DNA from: Centropus unirufus
Lineage: Eukaryota > Chordata > Aves > Cuculiformes > Centropidae
DNA length: 64,000 nt
NCBI GenBank assembly: GCA_013397695.1
Contig: VYZI01000424.1
Location: forward strand, 541,398 to 605,397
Reading direction: 5' to 3'
Positions within the stretch are counted from its first letter, which is position 1. The number at the start of each line of letters is the position of its first letter. The position numbers and the translations under genes were made by a program. The notes under the pieces were generated by a model that saw only the letters and a program-made list of their open reading frames with translations, did not search any database and was not told the origin of the DNA. Shown piece after piece: positions 46,568-60,160 of the stretch.

Positions 46568-48400
46568 TGCCAGAAGCCCAGCAGCATCCCTGTGCCTGCC
46601 TGGGGTCTGTGCAAACCGCATGGAAAATGGTGAGGGAAACTGAGGGCATCCATGCCCTGTCCCCCCAGAGCAGGCTTGTGCTTGGGCCTTGTGCTTGGAA
46701 AACCACAGAGGGACAATTAAACCTCTTCAGTGAAAGGCTGTTGTTTTATAAAACATGAAAATAATTCATTGTGTGATTTAATTTGATAGGAAATTCATGT
46801 TGCTCCTGTAATAATTATTATAATTATTGCTTATTGCAATGTGGCTGAGCAGCTGCAGCCAAGGGCCAGAGGTCCCCGCTGCATGAGGGGACAGACCACC
46901 CTCCCAGACTCACTTGTGACACTTCCTAACCTCAGCCAGACACGAACAGGAAGTTGGAATTGTGAGTTTGTGCAGTGTGGTGGCCAGGGCTTCCCGCAGA
47001 CTTCTGAGCTGCACCAGGCAGTGCAGTCTGAGGGTGAGGAAATAAAGACATCAAGGGAGCAGACGTGGTGCATGTGAAATGCTGGGCTGTGTCACACTGG
47101 TGCTGCTGTCATTAAGCTTCAGTGTAAACGTCACCTGCAGAGCCCTCTGCTCCCCTCATTGGGCTGCAGTCATCTTCCAGCCTTCGATGTCTGCTCCTCA
47201 GTGCACACCGGGACGGGCTGCCGAGAGGGAGGCCCCGGCAGGATTTGCTTGTTCCCTGGGTGCACCCAGAGAGAACCACGTGGAGGGGCAGCACCGTGGG
47301 CACCGCGCACAGCACAGCTGCTGCACTCCTGCACTGGGGCTTCTCCTCTGTTAAATGATTGCAGTTATCAAGCACTGACAAGTGGCATTAAAATTTATTA
47401 GCCAGCATAAAGTTTTATTTAAGGGATGGCTAGAGATTTAGTGGGCTCTGCAAGTCCTTACTTCGGCTGCCTGTGTCACCTTTAATAACTGCTTGCAGGG
47501 TGTGTGGGATGGGGGGCGGCTCTGTGTGCCCCAGTTCCTGCTCCCCCTCCTGGGACATCCCCTCTGCTGCCGCCCATGGCACCTGCACCCCAGCAGCCCC
47601 ATGTCCTGCTGGGGCAGCCACAGGCCCTGTCATCGGTGAGGGAGCGCCTCCGGCAACGCTTCCATTAATCAGTTTGGCAATCGTGAAATACACGACATGC
47701 GTGCTGGAGTTTAAATCCCAGGCTCGCTAATGGTTTACTACCCACTAAATCCCCCTTCATGTTATTTAACTTTTAAACCCAAGGAATATTCCAATCAAAG
47801 AGGCTCTGTGTCACACTGAGTCCATCTCAAAGAGCCCGGAATTAACATCCCTTCATGGCTCGACAGTGCCTGTGCATGGAGCCACTGCTTGCGCCTTATT
47901 AATATTTATGATGGGAAGAGAAAGTTGCATAAATCTGGGTTGATACTTAATTAAACCCCACTTCTTTTGATTTCTTCTCTTTTCTTCACTCAGTGTGGAC
48001 TGCACGGCCATTGGATGCTCATCCTGCAAGGAACAGCCTGGCACCCATGGTGGCACCCCGGGGCGCAGTGGGATGTAGTGTCTGTGGTCCCCCGGCTCGC
48101 TGCCCCAGGCACCTCTGTGCCCCTCGCTGGCCTTTGTCACCCTGGCCTGGGCAGTGTGGCCACGGGTCGGAGACCACAGAGGCCCCGCGGGGCAGCACGA
48201 GCCTTGGCCGGCCAAGCACTGCTCGGCTCCAGTCCTGCTGCTCTGGTTTATCTGCGCCTCGTGTCTGATTTTGAGCCTGATTCATAAGAAAAGAGTTAAC
48301 ACGCGGCTGACATATCTGTGATACGATGATCATACAGAGGAAGCAGCTTGACCCCCGCAGGCTCCCACGAACGGCGGGATTGACACTTCACATTGACTTT
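46568..48400. other. Non-coding mosaic
   Basis: AT-rich at 46720-46840 and 47380-47430, otherwise mixed. No exon, RNA gene or repeat family recognised. Confidence 0.35.
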
Positions 48401-49020
48401 GCTTCAGGCTTATCAACAAATCTCAGCCAATTTTATTAAAGAGCTGCGTGTGGCGTGTGGGACGCGCCGGGCTCCGACAGCTCCATCCAGCCACAGCGCA
48501 GAGACCAGGCAAGGGCTCGGCGCGCTTTCTTCTCATTCCTCTCTTCACTTTGCTGGTGAATTTAACTTTACAAAGCTCCTCGTGGGGGGCAGTGGTGGCT
48601 GGAGAGCAGAAGGCGGCTGTGGTGCTTCCTGGCCCTTCTTGAAGAGGAGGGGAGAGCAGGTAGGAGGCGGCTGGGGTGGCGAGGGCTGCGGTGCCCGGTG
48701 CGGGAGGCGAGCGCAGCGCCGTGGTCCTGCGGCGGTGCCCGGGCAGTGAGTCCCGGGGAGGCTCCCGCACCCGCACTGGCACGAGCCGCTCGCTTGGCAG
48801 CCCCCGCCTGCCCCAGGAGGTGGCCAGGGCGTGAGGGTGCCAAGGGACAGTGGGGAGTGCTGGCAGCAGGGCTGGCACCCTGACAGCCTGGGAGCCGCGG
48901 CCCTGCGCCCTGGGCTGCCCGGGAGCCGGGGCAAGGGCTTTGCCTCTGCCCGTCCCGTACCACGACCCCGGGAAACAATTCTAAACTCCCGCTGAAAACC
49001 CAGCCACGCGGGCCCTGTGG
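48401..49020. other. GC-rich, CpG-containing block
   Basis: Moderately CpG-rich, with frames open on both strands (136-151 codons) and without domains. It is weaker than the islands at 18.1 and 44.3 kb, and no promoter motif stands out. Confidence 0.35.
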
Positions 49021-51100
49021 ACAGTGCTGGATTTCTAAACTGACTGGCCTGGTTTAAGGTCTATTTTTTAGCTCAGTTTAATGTATATGTAGTTCCTTTG
49101 GCATAGTTTAATGTGTATATAGTATTTTTAGCACCAAAAGAGGGCTGGGGCAGGGTCCCCCAGGACAAGAATCGGGGCAGCAAGCAGCCAGCAGGATCCA
49201 CTGCTCTGAGGCATTGTTTGGTAATTATGTCTCTTTTTACACATGCAAATTTCATCAATATTATTTATATATTCAAAGCCATTTATAAATAATATATACA
49301 TTTATGCTAAGGTAATTGCCTCAACTAGATTATTTGTCCCAGTTTTCATTGTCTATCCAGACGGTGAATATTAAAAGTATGGTTTCTTGTGTGCATCAGT
49401 AGTTCAGGGCTTGTTGTCGTGTCACAGGAACAGCACTTCTGCATCTGTGGGGCTGGTGGGGGTGGGGGAAGGTGGATTTGGTGAGGGCAGAGAAGGGAGA
49501 GGGGGATAAGGGGAAGCAGGAGCCTGGGGCTGGTGGCCACCCTGACCCTCGGGTGCCAGAGGCAGGGACAGCAATGCTGCTTCACCTCAAGCCCTCTCCA
49601 TGGGGCAGCAGCCCCCGCTGAGCTCCCACCCGGAGGGGCAGGGTTTCAGGAGTGACTCTGGGATCTGGGCCCAGTATTCCTCACATCCCATCCCACCTCC
49701 CACCTCTTCACTTACCAAAACTTGACATCGCAATGAAAAAAGATTAGGAGCATTGACAGGCCTGCAAAGGTGACAGCTACAAAGAAATATGGAGCAATCA
49801 CATTGTCAGAGTGCCTATTAGGAACCTAAAAAACCTCAGCTCTCCTGCGCAAGCAAAACTGATTTATTGCACAGTGCAGTTCACGAACTCATCAGTGGTT
49901 TTGCATGGAGAAGAGATGGATTTTCTTTCAGATGTTTATGGTGTGAGTAGAGTGTCCTGAAAGTTATTCTTTGATTTTATAAGCCAGCAGCACTTGCTGT
50001 GGTGAGCCAACCACTGGCTCCCCTGCCAAAACTCACCCCAAGGCCCCCATGCTTTTCTAGGGTCGTGGTTCCCCGGAATTCTCGGCATGGCCTTGCTGCT
50101 CGCACACGGCTGGGCTGTGTGGTGCCGCAGCCCGGTGGAGACAAGGATCCCCTCTGTGTCTCCCAGAAAGCCAACATGGGCAGCCTTTTCTGACTGGCTT
50201 CCCGACCACGGCACAGTCTCCTGGCTGTCCCTGCTCTGCGTGGCCGGCTGCCCTGCCCTCCCGGCTGGCACTGGCACGGAGGAGCAGTGCTCCAGTGGCC
50301 ACGGTGCATGGCTCCCGGGAGCTGGGTGCTGGGTGCCACGGCCAGGGCTGGCTCCTGGTCAGAGGCGCAAAAGGGGCTTCACAGGTGCAGACGCAGGCTC
50401 AGCTTTCTGCTAGTCTTGTACTTGTGTTAAACATGTAAATGTTTCCTCTCCAGCACAGGATTGCGCCTTGGATGCCCTGGGAACAGCTGTGGTTTATGTA
50501 GATTTTAAAGGTGAACTTTCATGCTCAGTGAAATTTTAAAAGCAGCTGATTTACACATGAATCCATTTCTCGGGAGCGTCTATGTAGCTGTTTCTCTTCC
50601 TTAATGGTTTGTGACTGAAGAGCTGGGCCGTAAACAAGCGTGTGGGGTGGCGCTGCCTGCATGGCAGCCGAGCCCACCCCGTGCCAGCAGGCAGAGCGGG
50701 CACTGGGGGAGCTGGCATGGGGGGCAGCCCCCTGGGGGCTCACTCGGGGGGAGCTGAGGGAGGCAGGGGCCAGCACTGGTCCAGTGGCAAGGAGCATTTC
50801 TTCTTCATCCTCAGTGGTCTCTAAGGGCTGCAGGACCTTGGCTGTCCTGCTCTCCCACTGGCAGAGGGGACATCCCAGTATCCTGCCACGTGTCCTGCTG
50901 GAGCCCTGCCCTGAGGCGCGCAGGTGCCAGGGGTCCCTGTGCCCTGCCCTGCAGCCCCAGCCCCAGCAGGGAGCTGGCACACGGGCTCCTGGGCAGCGAG
51001 CCCTGGGGGTGAGCTCGGGGGGCTGCTGGCTCCCTCGTCCACTGCCCTCAGCAGCCGCATTTAAACCCCAGCACAGCACACAGGTCCCAGAGCCCTCTCC
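49021..51100. other. Non-coding mosaic
   Basis: AT-rich at 49050-49390 (with a repeated AGTTTAATGT.TAT word near 49075 and 49106), purine-rich at 49440-49530 and then GC-rich. No exon or named repeat recognised. Confidence 0.35.
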
Positions 51101-51480
51101 AGCCGTGACCCTTTAAAGACACTCTCTTTTTTCCTTTAAAAACACAAACTTTAAATGGCTCTGAATAAAATAAAAGAGAGTAACTGAACTGTGAAGGGTG
51201 ATGATTGTATTTCTTTCACTTGTAAGAGAGACCTTTATAACTCTCTTGGGAGGAAAAAAACAATAATGGTCCTTCATGGATGAAGTGCTCTAAATATGGT
51301 GTATATTTTTTAAAATATCAGTTCTACAGTTATTGAAACAAATTATTGTTAAATGCATTTACAGCATAATAACTGTGCTAATTTGCTGATAAAAAGCATC
51401 CAGCGTTAAACCCCCCATACATTATTTTGTCATTAGCATTTGTTAGCTCCTCGTAGGTATTTTCAGACAGAAGGCTTTGT
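51101..51480. other. AT-rich block, candidate conserved element
   Basis: Sharp-edged AT-rich block with several TAAT and ATTA cores and no open frame. Candidate conserved non-coding element, untested. Confidence 0.35.
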
Positions 51481-52080
51481 TCTGTATTTAGCACACAGGC
51501 CTCATGCTCCTTGCGCTCCTCTCCCGGTGGGAATTGCTTGTGTGCAGAACTGCAGCTTTTCTTAAAAACTTCATGCTTAAAAATGCAGAATTTATTTCAT
51601 TTCATTAATGGAAGAGAGAGGGAGGGAGGGTCAGGAGGAGGGTGTGTGATTTAGTGAGCAGCGCATCACGAGCGGTGTCAGCGCCAGCACCCGCCGGACC
51701 AGAGATGTGCATGGCCCCAAGCCAGCCCCACAGCATCCTTGAGGAGCACGGGCACAGGCTGCACCGCGCCATCCCAGCCCACGGCCTCCCACGGGCTGGG
51801 CACCGCGCCTGGCCACGGGCAGGAGTGTCGTGTTGGGGGGGGACCGGAGCTCCCAGTCAGCTCCCACCCACCAAGACCAATGTCACCAGGGATGCCATGG
51901 CACCACAGGACCCTGTGGGCACGCTGCCAGCTGTGGCTGGGGAGTGGGTGACACAGCAAAACCTGGACCCCCTGGGCATGGGGAAGAGGGCCAGAGCATG
52001 GACAGGCCCTGAGGGCAGCTCCGGGGCTGCGGTGGGGGTTGTGTCCCATGGCACATCCCATGGTGGCTGCCTGGCACCCC

Positions 52081-52260
52081 CAGCATCCCTGGGGTTGGAG
52101 CAGGGCTGGGGCGGTGGGGGTGGCCCGGCGGGGTTGGCAGGGGATGGGGCAGTGGGGAGCGGATGATGGGCAGGGCACAGGTGGGTGGGCAGGGGACGGG
52201 GTGTGGGCAGGGGTCTGGGGTGCTGCCAGGGGATGGGGTGGTGGGCACATCCCAGCCTGG
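52081..52260 (+). repeat. Degenerate G-rich minisatellite
   Basis: The + strand is dominated by GGGG runs separated by short T-, A- or C-containing loops, with variants of GGGGATGGGG.AGTGGG and GGGCAGGGG repeating at irregular 15-25 bp spacing. One 60-base line (52081-52140) has about 33 G to 13 C. Several segments fit the G-quadruplex pattern. It may be a decayed tandem array. The 174- to 201-codon frames across it are compositional artefacts. Confidence 0.65.
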
Positions 52261-55200
52261 GAGCACCTGGCAGCCATCGCCAAGTGTTTCTAGAGCCACT
52301 GTTGCCATAGCAACCTTGCTCCGATCATATCATCCCAGGAAAAAAGCAGCTTTATTATCAACACAGATCTTCCCAAATTAACCCTTGCATGCCTGCTTGG
52401 CTCAAGCCCCGTGCTTGCCCAGCTAAGTGCCACCAGTCATCTGGTGCCCTGCTACACTGGCCGAGGCTCACAGTGGGGATGAGCCGGGCTCCCTGGGGCA
52501 GAGCCATGAAACCTGCATCCTCCCACCACTTCAGGAGAGCAGGAGCATCTCCAGGGTCCTTTCCAGTCACAGGTGTTCATTGTTGCCCATGCAAGTATCA
52601 AAACTCTAAGCCATCCATGTAATTAGCCCCAGCGGCAGCTCCAGCAGAGCGCAGCGCGTCTCCTGTGCCGCACGGGGCTGGCAAGGCCACCTACGTGATG
52701 GGTGGAACAAATGGACGAAGAGTGTGGAGCTTGGGCTCAGCTCCCAGCCCATGTACCTCTCCGAGCTCTATTTAAAGCAGGAGATATTTATTTTCCCCTG
52801 AAATATTGCCACTAATTCTCCATACAAATGTTCCCTGCCCCTTTCTGTGGCCTCCAGATGCAGCTGTAACAGATAAATAATGATAATGAGAGCAAGGAGG
52901 GATCAGAGCAGCGATGGGCAGCAGGGACCCCAGGAGAGCCTGACAGAGGTGTCTGGAGAGCCCAGTGCGTTCCCGCTGCCCCTTCCCACGGGAGGACCCC
53001 TCGCACCCACTCCCCCCGGCACAGGCGGCCCAGCCCTCCCAGATAACGGATGGGCTGGAGGTTGAAGGCCTTGGACAAATCAATTAAGATAGCTACGGTA
53101 TATCGACTAATACCCACAGCTATAAAAATATAATTGATTACCTGAAGAAGAGCAGAGGTAATAATGTACAGAACAGACAGAAAACTTGCCTGAAGAGTGA
53201 TCAATACTTACATTCAGGAAATTCACCCTGGAGTATAATTGGACAAAGCAGAATTTGGGCCAAACTGAGCACCAGGAAAATAATTTTGCTAACAACAAGC
53301 CATTAGGAAGCTCGTGGGCCTGGCTGCCATCTATCCGGGGTGGGTTTACAGCCATGCTGGCTGCAGTAACATTTTTTATTTCCATTCCTTTTGGTGAAGG
53401 ATTCAAAATGTTGTTTTTCTGCCCCGACCGAACACTCTGTCTCCCACAGCCCAGGACTCCCCGTGTGGATGCGCCATTCCCAGGGATCAGCTGCCTCCGA
53501 GCCCTGGCAGCTCTTTGCTTCCCTCTCCCAGAGATGATCTGACATGGCCCTGCCTGGACCAAGCAGTTTTATTCCCTTCTGCTTCCTACTTGGGAAGCAC
53601 ACACCGAGCGCGGAGCCCGTGCCCGCCGCAGCCGGAGCCGATGGCTGGGCCAAGCGCTGCCCGTGAGGTGGGGTCTGCACGGGGGCAGCTGCGGGGCAGC
53701 CCCTGCCCTGGGCCAGGCCCTGCGGGGTAAGCCAGGAGCCCACCCGAGGGGTGAGGGCACCGGCTGTGCTGGCAACCCCCGGGGGAGGGGGGCATCGCTG
53801 ACGGGGTTTGCTGCCCGGCCCAGGGGCCAGCTGTGCTCCTGCCACGCGGAGGGCAGGGCGATTAGCCAGACACAGTGAGATTACTGAATGCAATGAAATA
53901 CTTAAAATCTGCCCTCCAGACTAAAGTAAATCAGACATGACTTTGACAAGGTGAAACCAAAGTGATGAAACCAATCCATTGTGCTTGGGGAATCGATCTC
54001 CCCAGCAGGGAGTAGAGAGGCCATCGATTCACAGCCTCAGCAGTCAGGAATGTCAAGCTGCCTGATCTAAATTTCTATATGCATCACTCCAGATTAAATG
54101 ATGGAGGAGCAAACCCTGTGCAGGCATCCACCTGCCTGGCCTGGCCGCGTGGCACTGGCACGGACGTGGGTGCAGGCAGCCTCGAGAGGGGACGGGCGGG
54201 CGGTGGCGGCTGCGAGGAGGAGACGCTGCGGAGGGGCTGCGCGCAGGGACCCCGGCCACCAGCTTCTGCCCAGGCACGGGGAGGGCACCTGCACCGCAGT
54301 CTTCCTGTGAAACCTGGTGTAGTAATTAAGATTTCATTCTTAAAAATTAGATATTTCTCTAGAAACATGACCTCTTGCTGCGGGAAGCCTGGGCCTGTGT
54401 CAGCACGTGGAGGACTGGGGCAGTGTGCTCTGCCTGGACCAGGACGGGGGTCTGGCCCTGTCACGCGTGACACCACACTGGTGGGGCCAGTGCCATCAGC
54501 TGCTCTGTCACTGTTGGACCCGGCGAGGCCATTAGTTTTGTCAGTGTGAGAATAAAGAGCCGTCTCTGGGGAGAGATGGAAAAACTCAATCCAGCTCCCA
54601 GCAGCCCTGAGGGGGTTGTGTTTTACCATTTCTTTATGACTTACCAGCTGGAACATGAGCAGGCTTAGCCGTCGCGAGTGGCAGGAGCATTTTCTGCTTC
54701 CAGCTCCCACGGGGACCTGTGACAGAACATCAGGGACCAGAACAGGAAGCTGAGAAGCCAGGGAACAGATTGAGGGAGGGAGGGAAGATGGTTGTGCTCC
54801 GACGTGCCAAATCAGAAACACTCATGGTGTGTGCCTGGCCATCCCATCCCCTCCCTGCGCGGGAGCATCACGGGGATGGGCAGAGAGAGGGAAACCTCTG
54901 GAGAAAGGCCAGTCTGCTTGGTGCTGCCTGTGGGGACTCGGCCATGCCTGGAGGGGCTTCACCAGTCCAGGTGAGGGGTCTTGAACTGGTCTGGGATGGC
55001 GAGACAGCTCCTGGCACCTAGCGGGGGTGGCTGCTTTCATGGGATGGAGGCAAACCTGTACACCAACAAATATTGGCCTCTGCGCTCATAAAAACCCCTG
55101 GAATTCACCCGGTTTGCCTCAATTTTCTTTTCATTCAGTGAAGGATTAAATTGTTCTTTTTCAAGAGTTCTGCCTCATGATGTGTTTAACCATTTCAGTA

Positions 55201-56640
55201 CAATAGTTCAACAGGAATAGAGGTAAAGAGCTAATACACAGCAGTCATCGGAAGCAGCCTTGACCTCTGTCCCTGCTGATAGCGGAGCTGCAGCCAGCAC
55301 CAGACCTCCCCCAAGTCACCAAACAACTTTTTCTTTGTTTCTGTCCTTTTGCTGCCTTCACACACTGGTCTGACACATCCCTGAATACATCTCTATGTGA
55401 AGAATCGCCCGGCCCCAGCCGTCCACCGTGTCCCGGCATGTGCCACCCAGATCAGGGATGGTCTGAAGGCTTTCCCAGGGCTGACTGGCTCATGGGAGAC
55501 CATGGGGCTGGGCATCCAGGGGTCCCAGCCCTGCCTGTGGGCTCAGCTCCTCAGCGGGGCTCTGCAGAACCAGCTGGAGATTTGTGTCCCAAAGAACTGT
55601 CCTTTCTGGATCCCTTTGCCCATGAAAAGCCAGGGCGGGATCGGCTGGGAGGAGACGGCAGGCAGCTGCCCAAAAGGGGTCCGTAAACCTGTTCATGGAG
55701 TCTGCAGCCCTTGTGGGGGAACCACGTGTGATGGACGGGAAAGCAGGCTGGTGTCCGTCAAAGAATCCCTCTCGTTAGTCTTCTGTAGAGCAAGAGATAA
55801 GGCAGCGAAAAGGGCAGCTGCTCCTGCTGTGGGCAGTGGTGGGGGGGTCCTGCTGCAGATTTGTCAGTGCTAGAGGGGATTCCCAGAGGAGGGGGCCCTG
55901 CAGCAGGCACAGGGACGGCTCCTTTGTGGCAGAACTCTGTCACCCTGCCCGGGCAGTGGGGCACTGATCTGGGAGCCTCAACCAGCAGCGAGAGCTCAGG
56001 ACCACCCTGGCATCCCACCACTCAGCCCCTCTGTCCTGGGACACCAGGCATCCAGAGCCCCTGGCCAGGGACCGCTGCTCGCCCCAGGGAGACACTTGGG
56101 CACTGGGCACCTGCGGGCACTTGAAAACCAAACCCATGGGCAGTGCCTGGTCCTGGTCCTGAGCGTGCGACACCCAGCAGCTCTGCTGCCCATCCACCTG
56201 GCCAGCAGCCGCGTGCCAGCACCCAGACCTGCCTGGCATCACCCACAAGCTGCCCCTCTCACTGCTGGGCAAGGGGGAACAGGAGTCACAGGCTGTGTTT
56301 TTTAATGTAGGTATTTCATACGTTGTTTCCATTCCGGGATACGTGGATATCTTCCTTAAAAGCGCTTTTGAAGGGGCACCATCAAGAGAGCGTGGAGGCT
56401 CACAGCGCAGATACCTGCCCAAGTGTAACCCATGCCCGTGGGATTTTCTGTAAGGCACCTGGCACCCTCAAAACCCTTGGAAACGATCACAGTTTGTTTC
56501 CAGCATCCTTTGGAAGTTGCACACACCAGTTTCTGCCAGCAAAGCATGGAGGGGAGTCACAGGGACTGTGTCCAACTCCAGCAAACAGCATGAGTACAGC
56601 TCTAGTGAAATGTATGTCTTGTGTGATTAAAGAGTTACCA
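52261..56640. other. Non-coding mosaic
   Basis: AT-rich segments at 53040-53300 and 53880-54110 lie in otherwise GC-rich DNA. The 245-codon minus frame at 54084-54821 overlaps a 156-codon plus frame and has no domain. No repeat family or RNA gene is recognised. Confidence 0.4.
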
Positions 56641-57420
56641 GTTTCACAAGAGCTTCACAATTATTTGCTTCTTTTTTAACCTCACAAAATCCCTTTGCGG
56701 TTATTTATAGCAATTCCGAATGAAACATGCTCTGGCAAACACACCTGAAAAAAAGAGAGTAATCATGATAACTTGTAATTGTTTCTGCAAAATAAACCGT
56801 CACACTGATGTTTGCTGTTAGCACCTATCTTCGTTGACTATTTTAGTGACTTTCTATTTTCTGTATGAATTATTTAATGTGCAATGATGAGGTGCAAAAT
56901 ACCCAGCGCCCACACCAACTTCAGCTTCCCACTCTCTCACATCACAAGATTTTTTACTACATGAAAGCCAGTTTCTAAATTTCGTGTTGGTAGTTACAGA
57001 TTAAATAATATTAAGCAGTATTACACTTGAAGGATTTGTTTCCAAGTAGCAAATAGATTCCCCATATTATTCTTTACTGTAAGTAGTTGTTGTTATATCT
57101 TATTCATCTGGAAAATAATTTCAAACAGCCATGAAAATAGCGGATTTCTCTCTGTTAAAATGATAGTCAGAGCCTGGGCCGCTGACATATAGTAACATGA
57201 TTCACTTGGACAGTTACTGACTGCACATCCAATTCATTTCTTCTCTAGAGCACCAAGTTATTATCTGAAATGCACAAGGTGTCTGGGGGTAACATATGAT
57301 CAGCCAGGGACGCTTTTGACGGCTTGAAGAGCAATCAATAAAAATTGTCTCCAGCAGTTTTGTAGAGTATGGAAGTTGGTGGTGAAATGAAGTGATGGAG
57401 ATTAACTAGTAGAAGTCAAT
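56641..57420. other. AT-rich block, candidate conserved element
   Basis: At about 780 bp this is one of the longest AT-rich, stop-dense and non-repetitive blocks in the right half. It contains many TAAT/ATTA cores. A candidate enhancer cluster on composition only. Confidence 0.35.
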
Positions 57421-59380
57421 GCCCCGGTGCTGTGAACCCTGTTTTTTAATTAAAGATCCAAAGCTGCTTTTCGCTCAGCGGGTTCCTCCCAGCCCATACC
57501 CAGCGCTGAAGGGCAGCTTCCCCCCGCTCTCTGTGGGCAGGAGGAGCGCGCTCCCTGTGCCCGGATTGTCTGCTGGCAGGGCGCAGCCCTCGCAGCCCCA
57601 TCCCCTCTGCCGCTCCCTGGTGAGGGTGGCCCCGTCGCTGTGCACAGCCACAGGTGCGCACTCTTTGGAAATGCTTTTTGTGGATAATCTTGACAGTCAT
57701 GCTTCCCAACATTCCCGCCTCAAGCTCCATAAGCCGGCTACGCCCTCACTGATAGCTGCTAGTTCACCCATAGTAAACAGGACCCGTGAGCTACCTATCT
57801 TATATAACAACCATTGGATTTGGATCTCCTATTTACAATCTTGCTGAGGTTAGTGCAAGTTTTTTCCATTTACATCAATAGTGTGGGGCTGGGCTCTGTT
57901 CTCCTTGCAAAGAATGACATTTGCATCGTGGGTGACGCGTTGTGCAAGGGCTGCGGCGCTTTATTGCTCATGCAAACGGGAAGAGGTGTTTGCATCACGG
58001 CAATGGGTTGTGACAATGTCAGCAGAGGCACCTGCCTGCTCCCAGCCAGACAGGGATGAGCCTGACCTGCCAGCCCTGGGGAAATCCATTTGCCGTTGTA
58101 GCACTTCTCAGTGGAGTGGGCTTGAAAAAACTGTTAATTTTCTTCCATTAGACACAATAGAAAGCTGTGTGGTTTTGACGGTGACATAGTAATAAACGCT
58201 TAAGGACTTGTTTACAAAGAAATAGTTATTGTTTGCTAAATAGTTTTAATGGAAACCAGGGCAGCTCCCTGCTGGGGTTTAGTCCAGGACCGCCACGGGT
58301 GCGGGGTGGGCAGTCCCGAAGCAGCGGGCTCTTTGCTCCTCACGTACCAATTACTTAAGCACAGAAAAGGTTTTTGTAACAGCTCCAGTGCCCAAATGTC
58401 AGATGATTGCATGCTTTAAAGCAAATCTTCCCTCCCGTCTATTCAAGTGTCTCTCCTAGCAGTGCCATGCTTAACGACTGAATTTCTGGGGATGGCATCT
58501 TCCCAGCCTGCCTGGTGAGGGTTGTGCTTCTACAAAGTGTGCACGCATGTTGGCTCTCACAGCAGATCCAGCTTTAAACGATCCCTTCCAAGCAGGATGA
58601 GGACTAGATCCTCTCCTGGAAAAGGCCTGAGCTCCAGCCCTGGCCCTGCTTCCACAGCCAGCGCAAGCCCCATTGGATTTGGGATTGTATTTTGGGATTG
58701 TATTTGGGAGGTTCCAGTCTTTAGCAAAGCTGAAGGCTGGCTGGTTCCTGTCGCCTCTTGCTCTGTTTAGGGGCAAAACAAGGCAGGGGATGTGCTCCTG
58801 GTTCCCCGGGTGACACAACCCATCTCCTTGCTGAGCCAGCAGATCCAACGGAAGCTGCAGGGCCTTCTCCACAGATTCACTCAAACCCGGGGGCTCAGGC
58901 AGCTACTGAGCCCTAGGTCCGCTCCCCAGCATCCTGGGAGGAAAGGTGGAAAAAAACCACAGTTTTAAAATAAGATTAAAAGGAAGAAACTATTTTAGCC
59001 ATGAGGCCAATGCAAACGTTACCAGGCCCCGTGCAGCTGGCAGCAGCGCCCGCCATGGCCCAGGCCTCGGCTGAAGCCGCCCGGGCGCTGCAGCCCGAGC
59101 ACGCGCAGGCGGCCAGCACTGAGGGTCCCAGGCCAGGAGCGGGGAGCAACGGCTGCTCCGCGCCCGAGCTGCGCCTCAGCAAGGGCCGGGCCTCGGCCGC
59201 AGCTGGGGTTGGCTCTGCTTCTGCCCAAGAGGGGCCAGGCCCCACGCTGGCCGCGAGGCTGCGAGGAGCAGGCGGGAGCCAGGGGTGCGCGGCCCCCACA
59301 GTCACAGCTTTAACCCCCGTCCTGCGTGCTCGCTGTGATCCACCAGTGAGGGCCGGCTCCGTGGGCTGAACTGCACCGCT
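57421..59380. other. Non-coding mosaic
   Basis: Mixed sequence with a 13-bp tandem duplication, TTTGGGATTGTAT, at 58678-58703 plus a partial third copy, and a small GC-rich peak at 59000-59350. Frames of 122-149 codons on opposite strands cover that peak and look like chance. Confidence 0.4.
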
Positions 59381-60160
59381 CGGTTTAATAAGAAATGCAT
59401 AAAAATAATAAAAATGGAAACGCATGGATATTATTTGTCAAGTGTGTGCCTAGCAACTCCCTGTTATTTCACATATCGTTCTAGTGGGAACATAAGTAAA
59501 ACACATTAGCAGTAATTTAAAGTTGCTATGTGCATTGATTATTTATACCCTTACATAAAACTCCAGTCTCTCTGTGCAGCACACCAGCCTTGATAAACTG
59601 TGTATGTTAAATCACAATCTCCAAATATGTGGACAGAATCTCCAGGCGAATATTGTAGGTTTTTTTAATATATATATAGAGATAGATCCAGTCTTTGGTA
59701 GTGACTTGTTTGGTTCAAGAGTATCTCTAAATCACACTCTACATATAAATAATAAATAAGGGAGGCTCATATCCTTAATATTATTCTCATGTCTTATTAA
59801 ACTAATATTTCAAAAAACTTTTATTTTTCCTTTAGTTGCAGGTCACCGCTAAAGTTAAAAAAAAAAAAATTACAATCCAGCTCTGATGCTTCCCAGGAAG
59901 AAAGCAGGAGTCCCTGGTAAAGCACGGGCATGAATGATTATTCTAATTGCCTGGAGATGCCTTCTGAGAGACAGAATAATTAAGCAGTGAGATGATTGAG
60001 ACCTTTGGCACCTTTGTCTGTGTTCCCCCTCAGGCTTCCCCTCCCAGGCATGGGGAAGAGAAGGACCATTTTCTGAAAGCATGTTTTATTTTTCACTTCA
60101 TCACTCTGAACATTTTATTTGATTTCTTGCCATGAAAATCTTTCACTGCATCTGGGCGAT
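59381..60160. other. AT-rich block
   Basis: AT-rich, with a short TA microsatellite (59667-59679) and an A13 run at 59857-59869. No exon. The first 450 bp look like complex conserved-type sequence, but this is untested. Confidence 0.35.

Noticed and set aside
54084..54821. 245-codon minus-strand frame
   Set aside because: No domain, overlaps a 156-codon plus frame, and crosses compositional boundaries without any change in character. Judged chance.
58678..58703. 13-bp tandem duplication TTTGGGATTGTAT
   Set aside because: Only two and a half copies. Ordinary slippage, not a feature of interest.
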